A DNA stretch of 64,000 bases from IMG/VR virus record IMGVR_UViG_3300035703_000053, positions 19,754 through 83,753 of that record. The stretch is one strand, 5' to 3'. Source of the DNA: a virus. The notes beneath the pieces are model-generated. The model worked only from the letters and a program-made list of their open reading frames with translations. It ran no database searches and was not told where the DNA came from. How positions within the stretch are numbered: position 1 is the stretch's first letter; each line of letters begins with the position of its first letter. The position numbers and the translations under genes were made by a program. Positions 15,690 through 24,167 of the stretch are shown piece by piece.

Positions 15690-17846
15690 TCAAACAGCAC
15701 CGTCGTCTTGGATAAAGCTGAACGCGGTGGTCACGAAGTCCTTGTTCAGGATTTCAAAACCAGCGTACAGTTGCCAAATCAGGATGATAAAGCGGCTGAA
15801 GTCATCGTTGTTGTTGATAAGCACCTGAGCGTTCGGGCCACCAATACCCACGCCAATGGCCTGAGGACCAAAGAAGTAACCCTGGGCGACTTCCTTGGAA
15901 GCATAGCTGGAGCCACCATCAAAAGAGGCACTCACACTCTTGATCGGGAAGTTGGTTGACTCGAAGAACTTGACGCCTTCAAACTGAACGCCAGTCGGCA
16001 TCACAGGCTCACCAGCCACAAAATAGGCTTGGCCAGCCTGGGGACCCATGTAGAAGCTGGAGTTGTTAGGCATCATGGGGTTACCCATGTACATGCCTTG
16101 ACCAGGGTTGCCAGCGTAACGGGCAATCTCACGGAAGTCCTGATCACGACGCAGATGCATCATGAAGGTAGGATCGCAGATGCAGCGATACAGACCATCA
16201 GCGTAGGTCGGAACGTTACGCTTACGGAGATCCTTAACAATGGTCAGCAGGTCGGTACGCACCTGGAACTGCTGAACCTCATTTCCGTACTCAGTGGAAG
16301 TGTAAGAAACACGACCGGAAGAATCCTTAGTCTTTCCACCAGCGAAGTAGTAGCCGCCTTGGGTAGTCGAGGCAGCACCGTTAGCTTCAGCTTTGGACAG
16401 TTCGTCAATGAAGACGCGGTCGCGCCAACGACGATAGTCGTCCAGCAGCGTCAGACTACCGATCGACTGGTGGAACATATTAAGGTTGCCGGTATCCAGC
16501 AGCAAACGCTGGGCGGTGACCAGGGTCTCACGAGCAATCTTGAAGGTCGAGGGCTGGGTCGGATCGCCCGGATCAGCAGGGCCGGTGTCAGTTTTGTTAC
16601 CCCAAGGGCTCTTTATCCCTTGGTTCTACAGCTTTACCATTGCTGCAGCTCAGACTATATCATCACCCTTCAATTAACTATTGAGTTGGGTGCGGGGCAC
16701 TCGTGTCGCCTTATCGTCCATTTCAGGTATCTGAAGTTTGGACTCGCTTAACCATTCAGAAACAGTTCCTGTTCGGTTAAGGTCGGCTTTGTATCCTAAG
16801 CAAGGAAGAATGTAAGGTTGTATTTTCTCAATTAAGTTTTTGCACTGTTGAGAATGCCACCTTAGATAATAACTTCCCGACACATGACGAACTTTTGTAT
16901 ATTTTGAGCCTGTTAAAGACTGAATCCAATCACCAACATTGTTGGTTTTTTCTTCATCTTCACAGACCGCAAGCCATGCTGACTTTTCAATTCTTATAGC
17001 CCCCGTTGGCCTGGTACGTTTTCGAACCTCAAGAGATCCGTCGTCCATCCAAAATAGAGCAAGTTCTTGAAGTCCAAGACCATCGAGAACTTTGGGTGAA
17101 ATGATCTTCTTGCCTATCGGATAAAGAAGTTCATACACTGGGGTCAGTATTTTCTTGTTTGTAACACCAAAACGAGCTGCCGGATATTTGCCTTTGTCAA
17201 CAAAGCATTTAATACTTGCTTTGGTTCCAAGAATTGCATTTAGCTTTTCCAGTTGCCAAACAGCATAGGCAAGGTGTTGCTGCTTCCTTTGAATATGTAG
17301 CGTTACGGATCCAGATCTTTTACATCTAGACAAACACCCATCACCAAGGGAGCATCCAATCAAGAATCTTTGGCTTTCAAGGTTCGTCATGGGGCCGACA
17401 ACGTTAGTCGTTGAACCTTCCATTTATTACTAAATGGCTTGGCTGCTGATTACCCTACCAGTATAGCTCTTTAGAGTACTGGCTGGGGGGCTTCCAGCAA
17501 TTCACCCCGTTTTCGACGCAGATTACGCTGCGAAGGAGCTTACCGGAGTACCAGCAAAAGCACTGGTAATGACGGATGTCAACTCTTTAAGCACAACAAG
17601 CACCTTTTCTTTGGTGATGTTGCGGCTGTTGGCGGTACCAATCGTTTGGTCAGCCACACGCTCGCGGCTGTCCTTCGTACCAGGGGTACCCCAGAACTTA
17701 TAGCGGTCCAGCTGAACGGTTTGACCAGGCTGGCGGGTAAAGTCGTGGACCACCACGGGCTCTACCGCCATCTCGGCAATGTAAGCAGGGTGGGGACGGT
17801 AAAGTTCCGCACCAAGAATCTTTGGAAAGTCGGTATCAAGAAACAC
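15690..17846 (-). CDS. Major capsid protein, split by a group I intron
   Basis: Two exons (17846-17582 and 16588-15690) join to one 387-aa frame. Exon 1 ends KVLVVLKE and exon 2 continues TGPADPGDPTQPSTF; splicing after GAGT and before ACACC makes the junction codon TAC, reading KEYTGPADP. The residues RVSYTSTEYGNEVQQF and GLYRCICDPTFMMHLRRDQ fit HK97-fold capsid proteins, although the subgroup is not certain. Start is GTG at 17846 with GGAGG ten bases upstream and a strong promoter at 17874-17902. Codon use is markedly C-rich, as in highly expressed genes. Without splicing, exon 1 would end 20 codons into the intron. Confidence 0.78.
16589..17581 (-). mobile_element. Group I intron in the major capsid gene
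   Basis: About 993 bases. Conserved core pieces are in the right order on the minus strand: P-like AATTGCTGGAAG (17502-17491), Q-like AATCAGCAGCCAAGCC (17451-17436), R-like GGTTCAACGACTAA (17417-17404) and S-like GATGATATAGTC (16664-16653), with GACTA of R complementary to TAGTC of S (helix P7). The proposed 5' exon ends in U, paired as U-G in a P1 formed by GAGTT and AGCTC, and the intron ends in G. The boundaries also restore the capsid frame, so both RNA features and coding agree. Confidence 0.85.
16674..17423 (-). CDS. LAGLIDADG homing endonuclease inside the capsid intron
   Basis: Two LAGLIDADG-type motifs are visible, FLIGCSLGDGCLS near residue 20 and ALFWMDDGSLEV near residue 123, each ending in the acidic catalytic residue; this is a one-chain enzyme of 249 aa. 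The start at 17423 overlaps the intron core just before the R element, so the gene and ribozyme share sequence; a later Met at residue 12 is an alternative. It would cut intron-less capsid genes to spread the intron. Confidence 0.88.
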   Translation of the reverse strand: MEGSTTNVVGPMTNLESQRFLIGCSLGDGCLSRCKRSGSVTLHIQRKQQHLAYAVWQLEKLNAILGTKASIKCFVDKGKYPAARFGVTNKKILTPVYELLYPIGKKIISPKVLDGLGLQELALFWMDDGSLEVRKRTRPTGAIRIEKSAWLAVCEDEEKTNNVGDWIQSLTGSKYTKVRHVSGSYYLRWHSQQCKNLIEKIQPYILPCLGYKADLNRTGTVSEWLSESKLQIPEMDDKATRVPRTQLNS

Positions 17847-17873
17847 TTTGGTTTATCCTCCAGTGTTTGAACA

Positions 17874-17902
17874 ATTATCGGGTGAAAGATTCGACATGTC
17901 AA
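17874..17902 (-). promoter_or_regulatory. Strong promoter upstream of the major capsid gene
   Basis: On the minus strand a perfect TTGACA (17902-17897) and GATAAT (17879-17874; 5 of 6 to consensus) are separated by exactly 17 bases. Predicted transcription would begin about 20 bases before the GTG start of the capsid gene, leaving room for the GGAGG ribosome-binding site. This would allow the capsid and decoration genes to be expressed above their neighbours. Confidence 0.75.
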
Positions 17903-17946
17903 ATGTCTTATCTAACACAAATTTTAGCAGTTGGTAATTTATTTAA

Positions 17947-18576
17947 TTACATATACTGCATGGTGGGCGGCTTAACACGCGCACCAGGGGAATTACTAGA
18001 GCCGTAAGATTCGGGATCTGTGATTTGTTGCTGTTGGAAACCAGGGACACCCATAGCTCCGGGGATGGCGCCAGCAGCAACACCACCTAGTCCGGCTAGA
18101 CCAGCAGCAGCCGGAACTGCAAGTCCTGCAAGGCCGTATTTAAGACCTTGTCCAACCGCTTTTGCACCGGGAGCTTCTAGACCTTGAATAGCTCCTGCAA
18201 GACCACCTAACGCAGCTGCACGTTTGCTTTCACCAGCCATTTGTGCACGAAGCTTATTAATGGCTTGTGCTTTAGCCGTTACCTCTGGAGTAGGCACCAC
18301 GCCTGTATGCTCCATTTGTAGTGGCGGGTATATATTTTGCGATGCCGAGGTTAACGCATTTACCACAGACTTTTGGCCTGTTTGTAATGCAGATGCTACA
18401 GGCTCCGCATACTTGCCAGCTAACTGGCGAGCCCCAACCAAACCTGCTGCTGCACCAGCGCCACCGGCAAGACCAGCAAGAAGTGCAGTACCTGGATCTT
18501 CGCCTTGGGAAGCAGCGTACCCTGCAGTAGCTAAACCACCAACAATGGGTACGCCGTATTTAAGAAGAGGGCGCAT
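17947..18576 (-). CDS. Ala/Gly-rich hydrophobic virion-block protein, 209 aa
   Basis: Not recognised. Two hydrophobic Ala/Gly/Leu/Val segments are seen, near residues 8-60 (including LLAGLAGGAGAAAGLVGARQ) and near 140-175 (GLAGLAVPAAAGLAGLGGVA), and could insert in or cross a membrane; a charged helical middle separates them. The tail is Pro/Ser/Gln-rich. It lies between the scaffold candidate and the capsid gene. A membrane-active internal or ejected protein is plausible. Confidence 0.55.
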   Translation of the reverse strand: MRPLLKYGVPIVGGLATAGYAASQGEDPGTALLAGLAGGAGAAAGLVGARQLAGKYAEPVASALQTGQKSVVNALTSASQNIYPPLQMEHTGVVPTPEVTAKAQAINKLRAQMAGESKRAAALGGLAGAIQGLEAPGAKAVGQGLKYGLAGLAVPAAAGLAGLGGVAAGAIPGAMGVPGFQQQQITDPESYGSSNSPGARVKPPTMQYM

Positions 18577-18580
18577 GACC

Positions 18581-19555
18581 TCACTCCATCACAAACAGTT
18601 TGTTTGCAATCACGTTCGGCTGAGCCTGGTTGATAACACGCCAGGCATTCTGGGGATCACGCGCCATCATTTCGTTGAACGTGTTCCAGAAGTTTTCAGG
18701 TTGTTGAGGAGCAGCGGCAGCAGGCGGTGCAGGGAACTGACCCATTTCAGGCTGAGCCACTTGAGTGGGATAACCACGCGTCTCAAGCTGGGCTTCGTTT
18801 TCGTATACAGGGTACGGACCTTCGGGACCGAAGAACTTCAGCGTGTAATCACTGAGTACATCAGGGTTGGTCAGAATCTCGTTATAAGCCAGATTCTCTT
18901 GGTGCTCGTTGACAGCAAAGTTGGCGTAGCCGGTGATTACGTTAGCGGCTTGATTTCCCCACGCGACGGCGCTGTCCAGCATTTGCTCCAGGTTTAGAGC
19001 GTAGTTGTTCAGCAGGGCCGGAGCCTCCAGTCCGAACGCGTCCATCACCTGGCGGCTTTCCTGGCTCATTCCCACCAGATCCGCGATTTGCTCCAAGGAA
19101 GGAGTCGAGGAGGTTTGGGAAGAGTTGGGCGAGTATGCCTGGTTGGGAGACCAGGTCTGCGGAGCCGATTGTTGCGTAGCTTGGCTGCTGGCCAGACCGT
19201 AATTGGCCGGGGAATACTGAGTCGTCGGTGTTGACGACTGACCCTGGAACGGGGACTGGACTGGTGCGCTCAGCAGGTTCACCACCTTGTTGAACGCCGA
19301 CTCCCAGGGATTCCCCGCCGAGGTTTCCGCCGGTTGGGATTGGGGGGCGTACTGAGTAGGGCTGGATTGGTAGCTGGGGCTCGCCTGAGGTACCGCTTGG
19401 GGGTAGCTGGTACCCACTTGGTACGCCACCGGACCCGCCTGGTAGCTGGCCGGAGCTGCTTGAGGTGCCGGAGCTGCCACCACGTAGCTGCTCGGAGCGA
19501 CGGCCGCTGGCGCTTGGCTCGTCTGTGGGATCGATTGGACGGTAGCGTCCTGCAT
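18581..19555 (-). CDS. Putative capsid scaffolding protein, 324 aa
   Basis: The first 150 residues are a Gln/Ser/Pro/Ala-rich disordered region; the rest is helical and acidic (LEQIADLVGMSQESRQVMDA), with a conserved-looking end near WNTFNEMMARDPQNAWRVI. Position between portal and major capsid genes is the usual place for a scaffold or head-assembly gene. A strong ribosome-binding site (AAAGGAGAT) lies seven bases before the ATG. The first 614 bases are shared with the 3' end of the portal gene in another frame. Confidence 0.6.
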   Translation of the reverse strand: MQDATVQSIPQTSQAPAAVAPSSYVVAAPAPQAAPASYQAGPVAYQVGTSYPQAVPQASPSYQSSPTQYAPQSQPAETSAGNPWESAFNKVVNLLSAPVQSPFQGQSSTPTTQYSPANYGLASSQATQQSAPQTWSPNQAYSPNSSQTSSTPSLEQIADLVGMSQESRQVMDAFGLEAPALLNNYALNLEQMLDSAVAWGNQAANVITGYANFAVNEHQENLAYNEILTNPDVLSDYTLKFFGPEGPYPVYENEAQLETRGYPTQVAQPEMGQFPAPPAAAAPQQPENFWNTFNEMMARDPQNAWRVINQAQPNVIANKLFVME

Positions 19556-21305
19556 AACTCATCTCCTTTTGTAGAGCTTCTAATGTGCGATACAGATATG
19601 GGGTTAAATCCAATCTCGGATCCGCAGCCATCGGTAAGTCCGGTGATTGCGGGTGGGGGGTCTGCATCATTCCACCCACTAGGCGAGCAAATTGAGAGTA
19701 TGCACCCTGCAATTCGTTCACCATCCTGAAGGGGAACCCCGATAACATCGCGGCCCGCTCCTCATCCGTTTTTGAAGGGAAGAGGTATTTCAGTGCTTCA
19801 ATGCTATCAACACCTAATTCCTGCAGATTTCGTACCACGATGGAGTTGTTGAGGATGTCTTGGGTTGAATCCTCATAAACAGGGCCCAACCAACGCCAAA
19901 GCATGGTCACATCACCATCTGGGATTAATCCCAAAACTCCGGGAGGGATTTGTTGTGTACGGAGACAAGCCATCATTAACTGCTTGACTCGATCTTCAAA
20001 AACATTAAGTGCTTCTTCATAAGCATTGATGTCTTCATCAGATGCGTTTTCCGGTAGATCCAGGGGGCGCTCTAATCCTGCTGCTGCGGCAAGCGTTTGA
20101 CGGAATAACTTTTCTTCTTGGAAAATGATTAATTCAAGACAACGACAAACACCATAGGTGTACACCGCGTTTGCTTTTTTCTTTGCTGTGGCGGAAACGC
20201 GACCAAACAGAGATTTGTATTCGGTTGCCGTCACGCCAGCAGAGATAGAAAGTTCGTCAACACCGCCAAGTGCTGTGCGAATTTCTTCTCGATATTGACG
20301 AGCAAACGAGTTCTGGTCCCCTGTAATAGCATCCGGAACAATATAACCAACACGGTCGTTAGGTTCCAGGTTTGCAATGACGCGGGGGACCCTGATAGTA
20401 CCGTCAACACCACGACTAATTGGATCTTGCTTGAATGTAGAGCGGCTCAACGCCGACATGCTGTTAAAGCCTGAGTTGGCTGCGATAGACGGCCTTTGAA
20501 CAACAGAGTCGCCTCCGGTCTCAATAAGGTCAGTTTTTGGACGAGAGGAAAGAAGTGTTGGATTACCAAAGAATGTGATGTTTTTCCGCATGGTGCGGAC
20601 AATTTCATCATGCGTGACGATGTGATTAGCGAGTGCATCAAACTCTCCCACGCCTTCGTTTGAGAAGCCTTTGGGATTGTTAAAGATTTCTACGCAAGGA
20701 ATGAATCCGAGAGTGTTTTTAAATGTCTTGGTTTTGCCAGGGATAGCCTGATGGTTAGTATCAAAAGAAATCTCGCCTTCCGAGTGGGTTTCTTCGATTG
20801 TTTTGCGCTTGATTGAAAGTCTGATATAACGTTTAATGCCTTGATTGCCAAGTGTAGCCATACCGGTAAGACTACTGGATGCAACATCTTGCTGATAACC
20901 AAAGCCATTACGCACCTTATAGCTATAGATGATTACAACTTCATCTAGCTCTCCGTCAATGTTGTAGAAACTTCTGTATTCGTGCTTGCGGAAGAAATAG
21001 AGGCGATAGTTGTTTTCTGTTGGACGAATATAAAAAATTCCTTGACCATCACAAAGGAAATAATCCCAGATGGAATCTAAGCGCGTATCTAGTTGGTTGT
21101 ATTTAATTATACGGTCGATGAAGTCTTTGCGTTGATTACCAAAGTTATCTTGAGCTGGAAAAAATTCAACCCCTTGGCGAATACCAAACAGTTTCATCTG
21201 CGAAAGATGAGAGGCGACAATGCCCGTATCAATCATTGACCCACCGTCTTTTTCAAGGTAGGAGTCAATAATTTCTTTAAGTCGGGATTTAGCGTCGCCT
21301 GCCAT
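18942..21305 (-). CDS. Portal protein, with a long Gly/Ser/Pro tail overlapping the next gene
   Basis: Residues 1 to about 580 look like a phage portal: MIDTGIVASHLSQMKLFGIR, a beta-rich DGQGIFYIRPTENNYRLYFF wing segment, IPCVEIFNNPKGFSNEGVGE, then long helices (RQYREEIRTALGGVDELS and after). The portal forms the 12-subunit ring at the DNA entry vertex and is next to terminase functions. From about residue 584 the sequence becomes a Gly/Ser/Pro/Gln-rich tail of some 200 residues that lies on top of the scaffold candidate in a different frame. The tail could be real or just an open alternate frame. Confidence 0.82.
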   Translation of the reverse strand: MAGDAKSRLKEIIDSYLEKDGGSMIDTGIVASHLSQMKLFGIRQGVEFFPAQDNFGNQRKDFIDRIIKYNQLDTRLDSIWDYFLCDGQGIFYIRPTENNYRLYFFRKHEYRSFYNIDGELDEVVIIYSYKVRNGFGYQQDVASSSLTGMATLGNQGIKRYIRLSIKRKTIEETHSEGEISFDTNHQAIPGKTKTFKNTLGFIPCVEIFNNPKGFSNEGVGEFDALANHIVTHDEIVRTMRKNITFFGNPTLLSSRPKTDLIETGGDSVVQRPSIAANSGFNSMSALSRSTFKQDPISRGVDGTIRVPRVIANLEPNDRVGYIVPDAITGDQNSFARQYREEIRTALGGVDELSISAGVTATEYKSLFGRVSATAKKKANAVYTYGVCRCLELIIFQEEKLFRQTLAAAAGLERPLDLPENASDEDINAYEEALNVFEDRVKQLMMACLRTQQIPPGVLGLIPDGDVTMLWRWLGPVYEDSTQDILNNSIVVRNLQELGVDSIEALKYLFPSKTDEERAAMLSGFPFRMVNELQGAYSQFARLVGGMMQTPHPQSPDLPMAADPRLDLTPYLYRTLEALQKEMSYAGRYRPIDPTDEPSASGRRSEQLRGGSSGTSSSSGQLPGGSGGVPSGYQLPPSGTSGEPQLPIQPYSVRPPIPTGGNLGGESLGVGVQQGGEPAERTSPVPVPGSVVNTDDSVFPGQLRSGQQPSYATIGSADLVSQPGILAQLFPNLLDSFLGANRGSGGNEPGKPPGDGRVRTGGSGPAEQLRSKPGANAGQRRRVGKSSR

Positions 21306-21342
21306 TATCGTGATCGTTTAATAGAATACTAACAAAATATTT

Positions 21343-21864
21343 TTAAATTGCGCCTGTTCCTAACTCGCCTTGTAAGCCAGGTCCTTGATAAGGACCAAAA
21401 TACGGGCGGATACCGGGGCGCATTGGTTGGGTCATGCCTTGCGGCCACCGATAATTTCGCAGAGGATTTACAGAATTGTTTTTACTTGGATCATACGGCA
21501 TCCGTTCATCTAAAAGATTAGTGCGTGCTGCGCCAGGTATGTCAGTCCAACTTTCTTGCGTGCCGCGATCTAAAATTTGTTGCCACGAAGGTTTTGCTTG
21601 TGCAATCAAGCCGTCTACGTTACCAATTCCCGCAAGTGGAAGTTGCGGTCCAGTGCGGCGAAGAAAAATTTCTTTTTCGTTTGGGTTATCTGTTTTTATC
21701 CCTTTGTTATAAATTTTTTGCTGTCGTTGATCACGTTTGAAGGCTTCGGGATCAATAGCACTACCTTCTCCACCAATAAAATTTCCGCCGGCCAAAAAGT
21801 TGCTATTGGGGAGGGCTCCAGCATTGCCCATGTCAACTGGTTGGCCGCCGTAAACCCTATACAT
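21343..21864 (-). CDS. Hypothetical virion-block protein, 173 aa
   Basis: Not recognised. It is a soluble, Pro/Gly/Arg/Asn-rich protein with little predicted helix, ending in a Pro-rich stretch (QPMRPGIRPYFGPYQGPG). The start MYRVYGGQPVDMGNAG is reached by a simple ATG. It lies between the AbrB-like gene and the portal gene and is probably a minor virion protein. Confidence 0.5.
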   Translation of the reverse strand: MYRVYGGQPVDMGNAGALPNSNFLAGGNFIGGEGSAIDPEAFKRDQRQQKIYNKGIKTDNPNEKEIFLRRTGPQLPLAGIGNVDGLIAQAKPSWQQILDRGTQESWTDIPGAARTNLLDERMPYDPSKNNSVNPLRNYRWPQGMTQPMRPGIRPYFGPYQGPGLQGELGTGAI

Positions 21865-21887
21865 ATTTCTTAAAAGTTTTTTTTATT

Positions 21888-22070
21888 CTACTCTTCTAAA
21901 ACTTCATAACCAAACGAATCATGGACTTTGGTTAGCACAACTCCTTCGCCACGCAAATCCCAATTCAAAACATCGCCTTCTTGCCAGCCAAGCTCTTCAA
22001 TCAATTCTTCGGGAAATGTAATGAACTGATCTCCGTTTTCGTCTTCCTGTACTTCAACAATGTAGCTCAT
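21888..22070 (-). CDS. AbrB/MazE-type swapped-hairpin protein, 60 aa
   Basis: The pattern QFITFPEELIEELGWQEGD followed by LNWDLRGEGVVLTKV matches the AbrB/SpoVT/MazE swapped-hairpin fold, a DNA-binding domain that works as a dimer. No toxin gene of the MazF or VapC kind lies beside it, so a transcription-regulator role is likelier than an antitoxin. The start overlaps the end of the upstream membrane protein by four bases (ATGA). Confidence 0.75.
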   Translation of the reverse strand: MSYIVEVQEDENGDQFITFPEELIEELGWQEGDVLNWDLRGEGVVLTKVHDSFGYEVLEE

Positions 22071-22369
22071 TTTGACAAAAGCTTTTCCATTAGCTTATCA
22101 AGCTTAATATTGATCTGCTTGAAGTTATCGTGCATTTCTTGGATTTCCCTTAGAAAGTCCACCTTAAGAACATACTCCAAAGGCATGCGATTGATTTGGT
22201 TTTCCAGGGAGTTAACCCGGTTTTCTTGTGCAGACAACATTAGATGAACCTGCTTGATCCGTTCGTGTGCACGGCTTAAGATTCTGTTGGCTACCCAGGA
22301 ACCCCCGGTAAAGGCAGAAACAGCAGCCGTAAGCCCGAGGGCTAGGTATTCTGGGCCCACAAGTAACAA
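22067..22369 (-). CDS. Membrane-anchored coiled-coil protein, 100 aa
   Basis: An N-terminal hydrophobic segment (LALGLTAAVSAFTGGSWVAN) is followed by an amphipathic heptad-like helix to the end (ILSRAHERIKQVHLMLSAQE and onward), so it is anchored by one membrane segment with a coiled coil on one side. The first codon is TTG; GTG at codon 4 is an alternative. Such small proteins in phages can be holin- or spanin-like, but the cassette is not next to the lysozyme, so the role remains open. Confidence 0.55.
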   Translation of the reverse strand: MLLVGPEYLALGLTAAVSAFTGGSWVANRILSRAHERIKQVHLMLSAQENRVNSLENQINRMPLEYVLKVDFLREIQEMHDNFKQINIKLDKLMEKLLSK

Positions 22370-22391
22370 CGCATTTTTTTAATTCTAAAAC

Positions 22392-23918
22392 CTAGTAATC
22401 AAGATGTAACTCGCCCTTACGCATAAGACCATTAACCAACCAGACCAATGCATCAACGCAGTCGTCGTGACTGCTAACACCAAAGTTGGTCAATTCTTCA
22501 AACATTGCAGTAAAGTTTCTAAACCGATTGAAAATAATTTTGCGATCTTCAAACATACCAATAATGCCTCTGAAACGAGCAAGTTTATCAGCCCTGAAAC
22601 CTTTAACCGGGTGCCAATGCAAGTTATACAAGCTTTCATTGGTTAAACAAATTCGTTTGAAATCGGCCTCCAGGGATGCCTGGTATGCAACTGCTTCACT
22701 CCAGATGTCACACGTTGAATAAGTAGGGAAATAATTACCTGCTTCATCTCGACCAAGAATTGACCAATCATTAAGCAATTCTTTAAGAGCATCAAGTTTT
22801 TCCAGATTACCCATGACGCGCAACCGGCGATAATCAATAATATGTATCTTGTCTCCAATGCGTCCACCAAGAATCATCACTGTATAGTCATTTTTTTCCT
22901 TTGTTCCAACAGAAAGGTCAACGCCAATACCAAGAGTGTCAAACTCTGTTGCAATTTCAGCTTTAACAATTAACTCTGGTGCCAGGGAGAGTTCATTTTG
23001 CCTGACAATTTGATTCATGTACTGGAATGAAAAAGCAATAGGAGCTTGCCGTTTCTTTTCTTTTAAGTACTCTAATGACCACATCTCTGGCCAATAAGAC
23101 AGCTCATCCCCTGTTACTGGATCTGTTTTAATGGCAGGAAGAACGATTTGCTGCCAGTTGTTTTGTTCATTGAAAGTGGTTGCATGAATATCGTCGTGAC
23201 GGAAGCGAGTACCGAGACAAATCGCCCGCCCGCCTTCAAACATAGTTGGCGAGATCACAGCATTCCAGTTGTCCTGCATCATCTTTCTGATGTCAGGGTT
23301 GGCAATATCCGCAGAACTTTTAATAGCGTCGTCAATACAGATTAAGTGACTACGCTTAGAAGTCACTGAACCTTTTAGGCCTGCGGCACATAATGTAAAT
23401 TGTTCGTCACCGGTAACATCAATGCCGGCAAACTTGTGATCAATAGACCAATACTCGTTGCTAGTAACGTTTTTTAAAAGACGGACTGTTGGAAATACTT
23501 CTTGATATCGTTTGCTTTCAATGATTCGTTTGATGGTTGCAGACTTTGAACGAGCAATGTCAACGGTATATGACAGGTAAAGCACCTGCAAGGGTTTCTT
23601 TGCTGTTGTGTGGACGCCTATAGCCCAAGCGGCAAACAAGCCCAGTACGGTGCTCTTGGCTGAGCCCCTAGGAGCTAAAAGGTCAATGTTTGGCCCAGCA
23701 ATTTTTACCAGGCAAGAACTGTCTTGTCCTGTTACAAACTTATGGTGCCACTCTTTGTGGTGTTCTGCGGGAGGCTTATCAGCTACGTATTCACAAAAGT
23801 ATCCAAAGTCTTCGCGTGCCCTCTGGATATCTTTAATATTTTTGGGATCTTTAATTAACTTCCTTTGTGCAGCTGCTTTGGCGTTACGGCGATGTGCTAG
23901 GTGTACGTAAGCAGGCAC
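22392..23918 (-). CDS. Terminase large subunit
   Basis: ATP-driven motor and nuclease that packages DNA into the prohead. The ATPase Walker A is LAPRGSAKST (residues 81-90) and the Walker B HLICIDDAIK (191-200, Asp196/Asp197). The nuclease domain begins GIGVDLSVG (Asp334) with a further Asp344 and ends near SSHDDCVDALVWL. The length of 508 aa is normal. It is preceded by a 54-aa gene and a candidate small subunit. Strong assignment from motifs. Confidence 0.93.
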   Translation of the reverse strand: MPAYVHLAHRRNAKAAAQRKLIKDPKNIKDIQRAREDFGYFCEYVADKPPAEHHKEWHHKFVTGQDSSCLVKIAGPNIDLLAPRGSAKSTVLGLFAAWAIGVHTTAKKPLQVLYLSYTVDIARSKSATIKRIIESKRYQEVFPTVRLLKNVTSNEYWSIDHKFAGIDVTGDEQFTLCAAGLKGSVTSKRSHLICIDDAIKSSADIANPDIRKMMQDNWNAVISPTMFEGGRAICLGTRFRHDDIHATTFNEQNNWQQIVLPAIKTDPVTGDELSYWPEMWSLEYLKEKKRQAPIAFSFQYMNQIVRQNELSLAPELIVKAEIATEFDTLGIGVDLSVGTKEKNDYTVMILGGRIGDKIHIIDYRRLRVMGNLEKLDALKELLNDWSILGRDEAGNYFPTYSTCDIWSEAVAYQASLEADFKRICLTNESLYNLHWHPVKGFRADKLARFRGIIGMFEDRKIIFNRFRNFTAMFEELTNFGVSSHDDCVDALVWLVNGLMRKGELHLDY

Positions 23919-23951
23919 AGTATTAATTCAGTGTATTAACTGAATCGTAGC

Positions 23952-24116
23952 CTATTTAGACTTAGATTTGGAACGTTTACTCTCTTGGTACTTACGGGCC
24001 TTGTCAAGAGCAGCTTTACGCTTTTCTTTGTCCGACATCTCAGTACCGTCTTCGTTCTTGGCTTCTTTTTTCTTGAGGTATTCAAGAAATTGAGGTGGCA
24101 TTTTGCTACTAGCCAT
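23952..24116 (-). CDS. Small charged protein, 54 aa
   Basis: A complete frame of 54 residues begins MASSKMPPQFLEYLKKKEAK and ends with a Lys/Ser-rich tail. The pattern of a P-P-Q-F-L-E segment, a charged middle and a basic end resembles short conserved proteins beside terminase genes in cyanophages, as far as I recall. It is the gene immediately upstream of the terminase large subunit. Confidence 0.55.
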   Translation of the reverse strand: MASSKMPPQFLEYLKKKEAKNEDGTEMSDKEKRKAALDKARKYQESKRSKSKSK

Positions 24117-24167
24117 CAGCAAATAATCTGCAGAAGTTAAATTACTTTATGTTTATTTTAACTGGGA

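Noticed and set aside
16029-16751. Plus-strand frame of 240 aa
   Set aside because: It is antisense to the capsid gene and crosses the intron boundary; its length reflects the capsid gene's strong codon bias.
18224-18997. Plus-strand frame of 257 aa
   Set aside because: It is a shadow of the GC-rich, stop-poor scaffold and Ala-rich genes on the minus strand, and has Arg/Cys/Ser composition typical of an antisense frame.
21888-22369. Toxin-antitoxin pair (AbrB/MazE-like plus neighbour)
   Set aside because: The neighbour is a membrane coiled-coil protein without any known toxin motif; a plain regulator is more likely.
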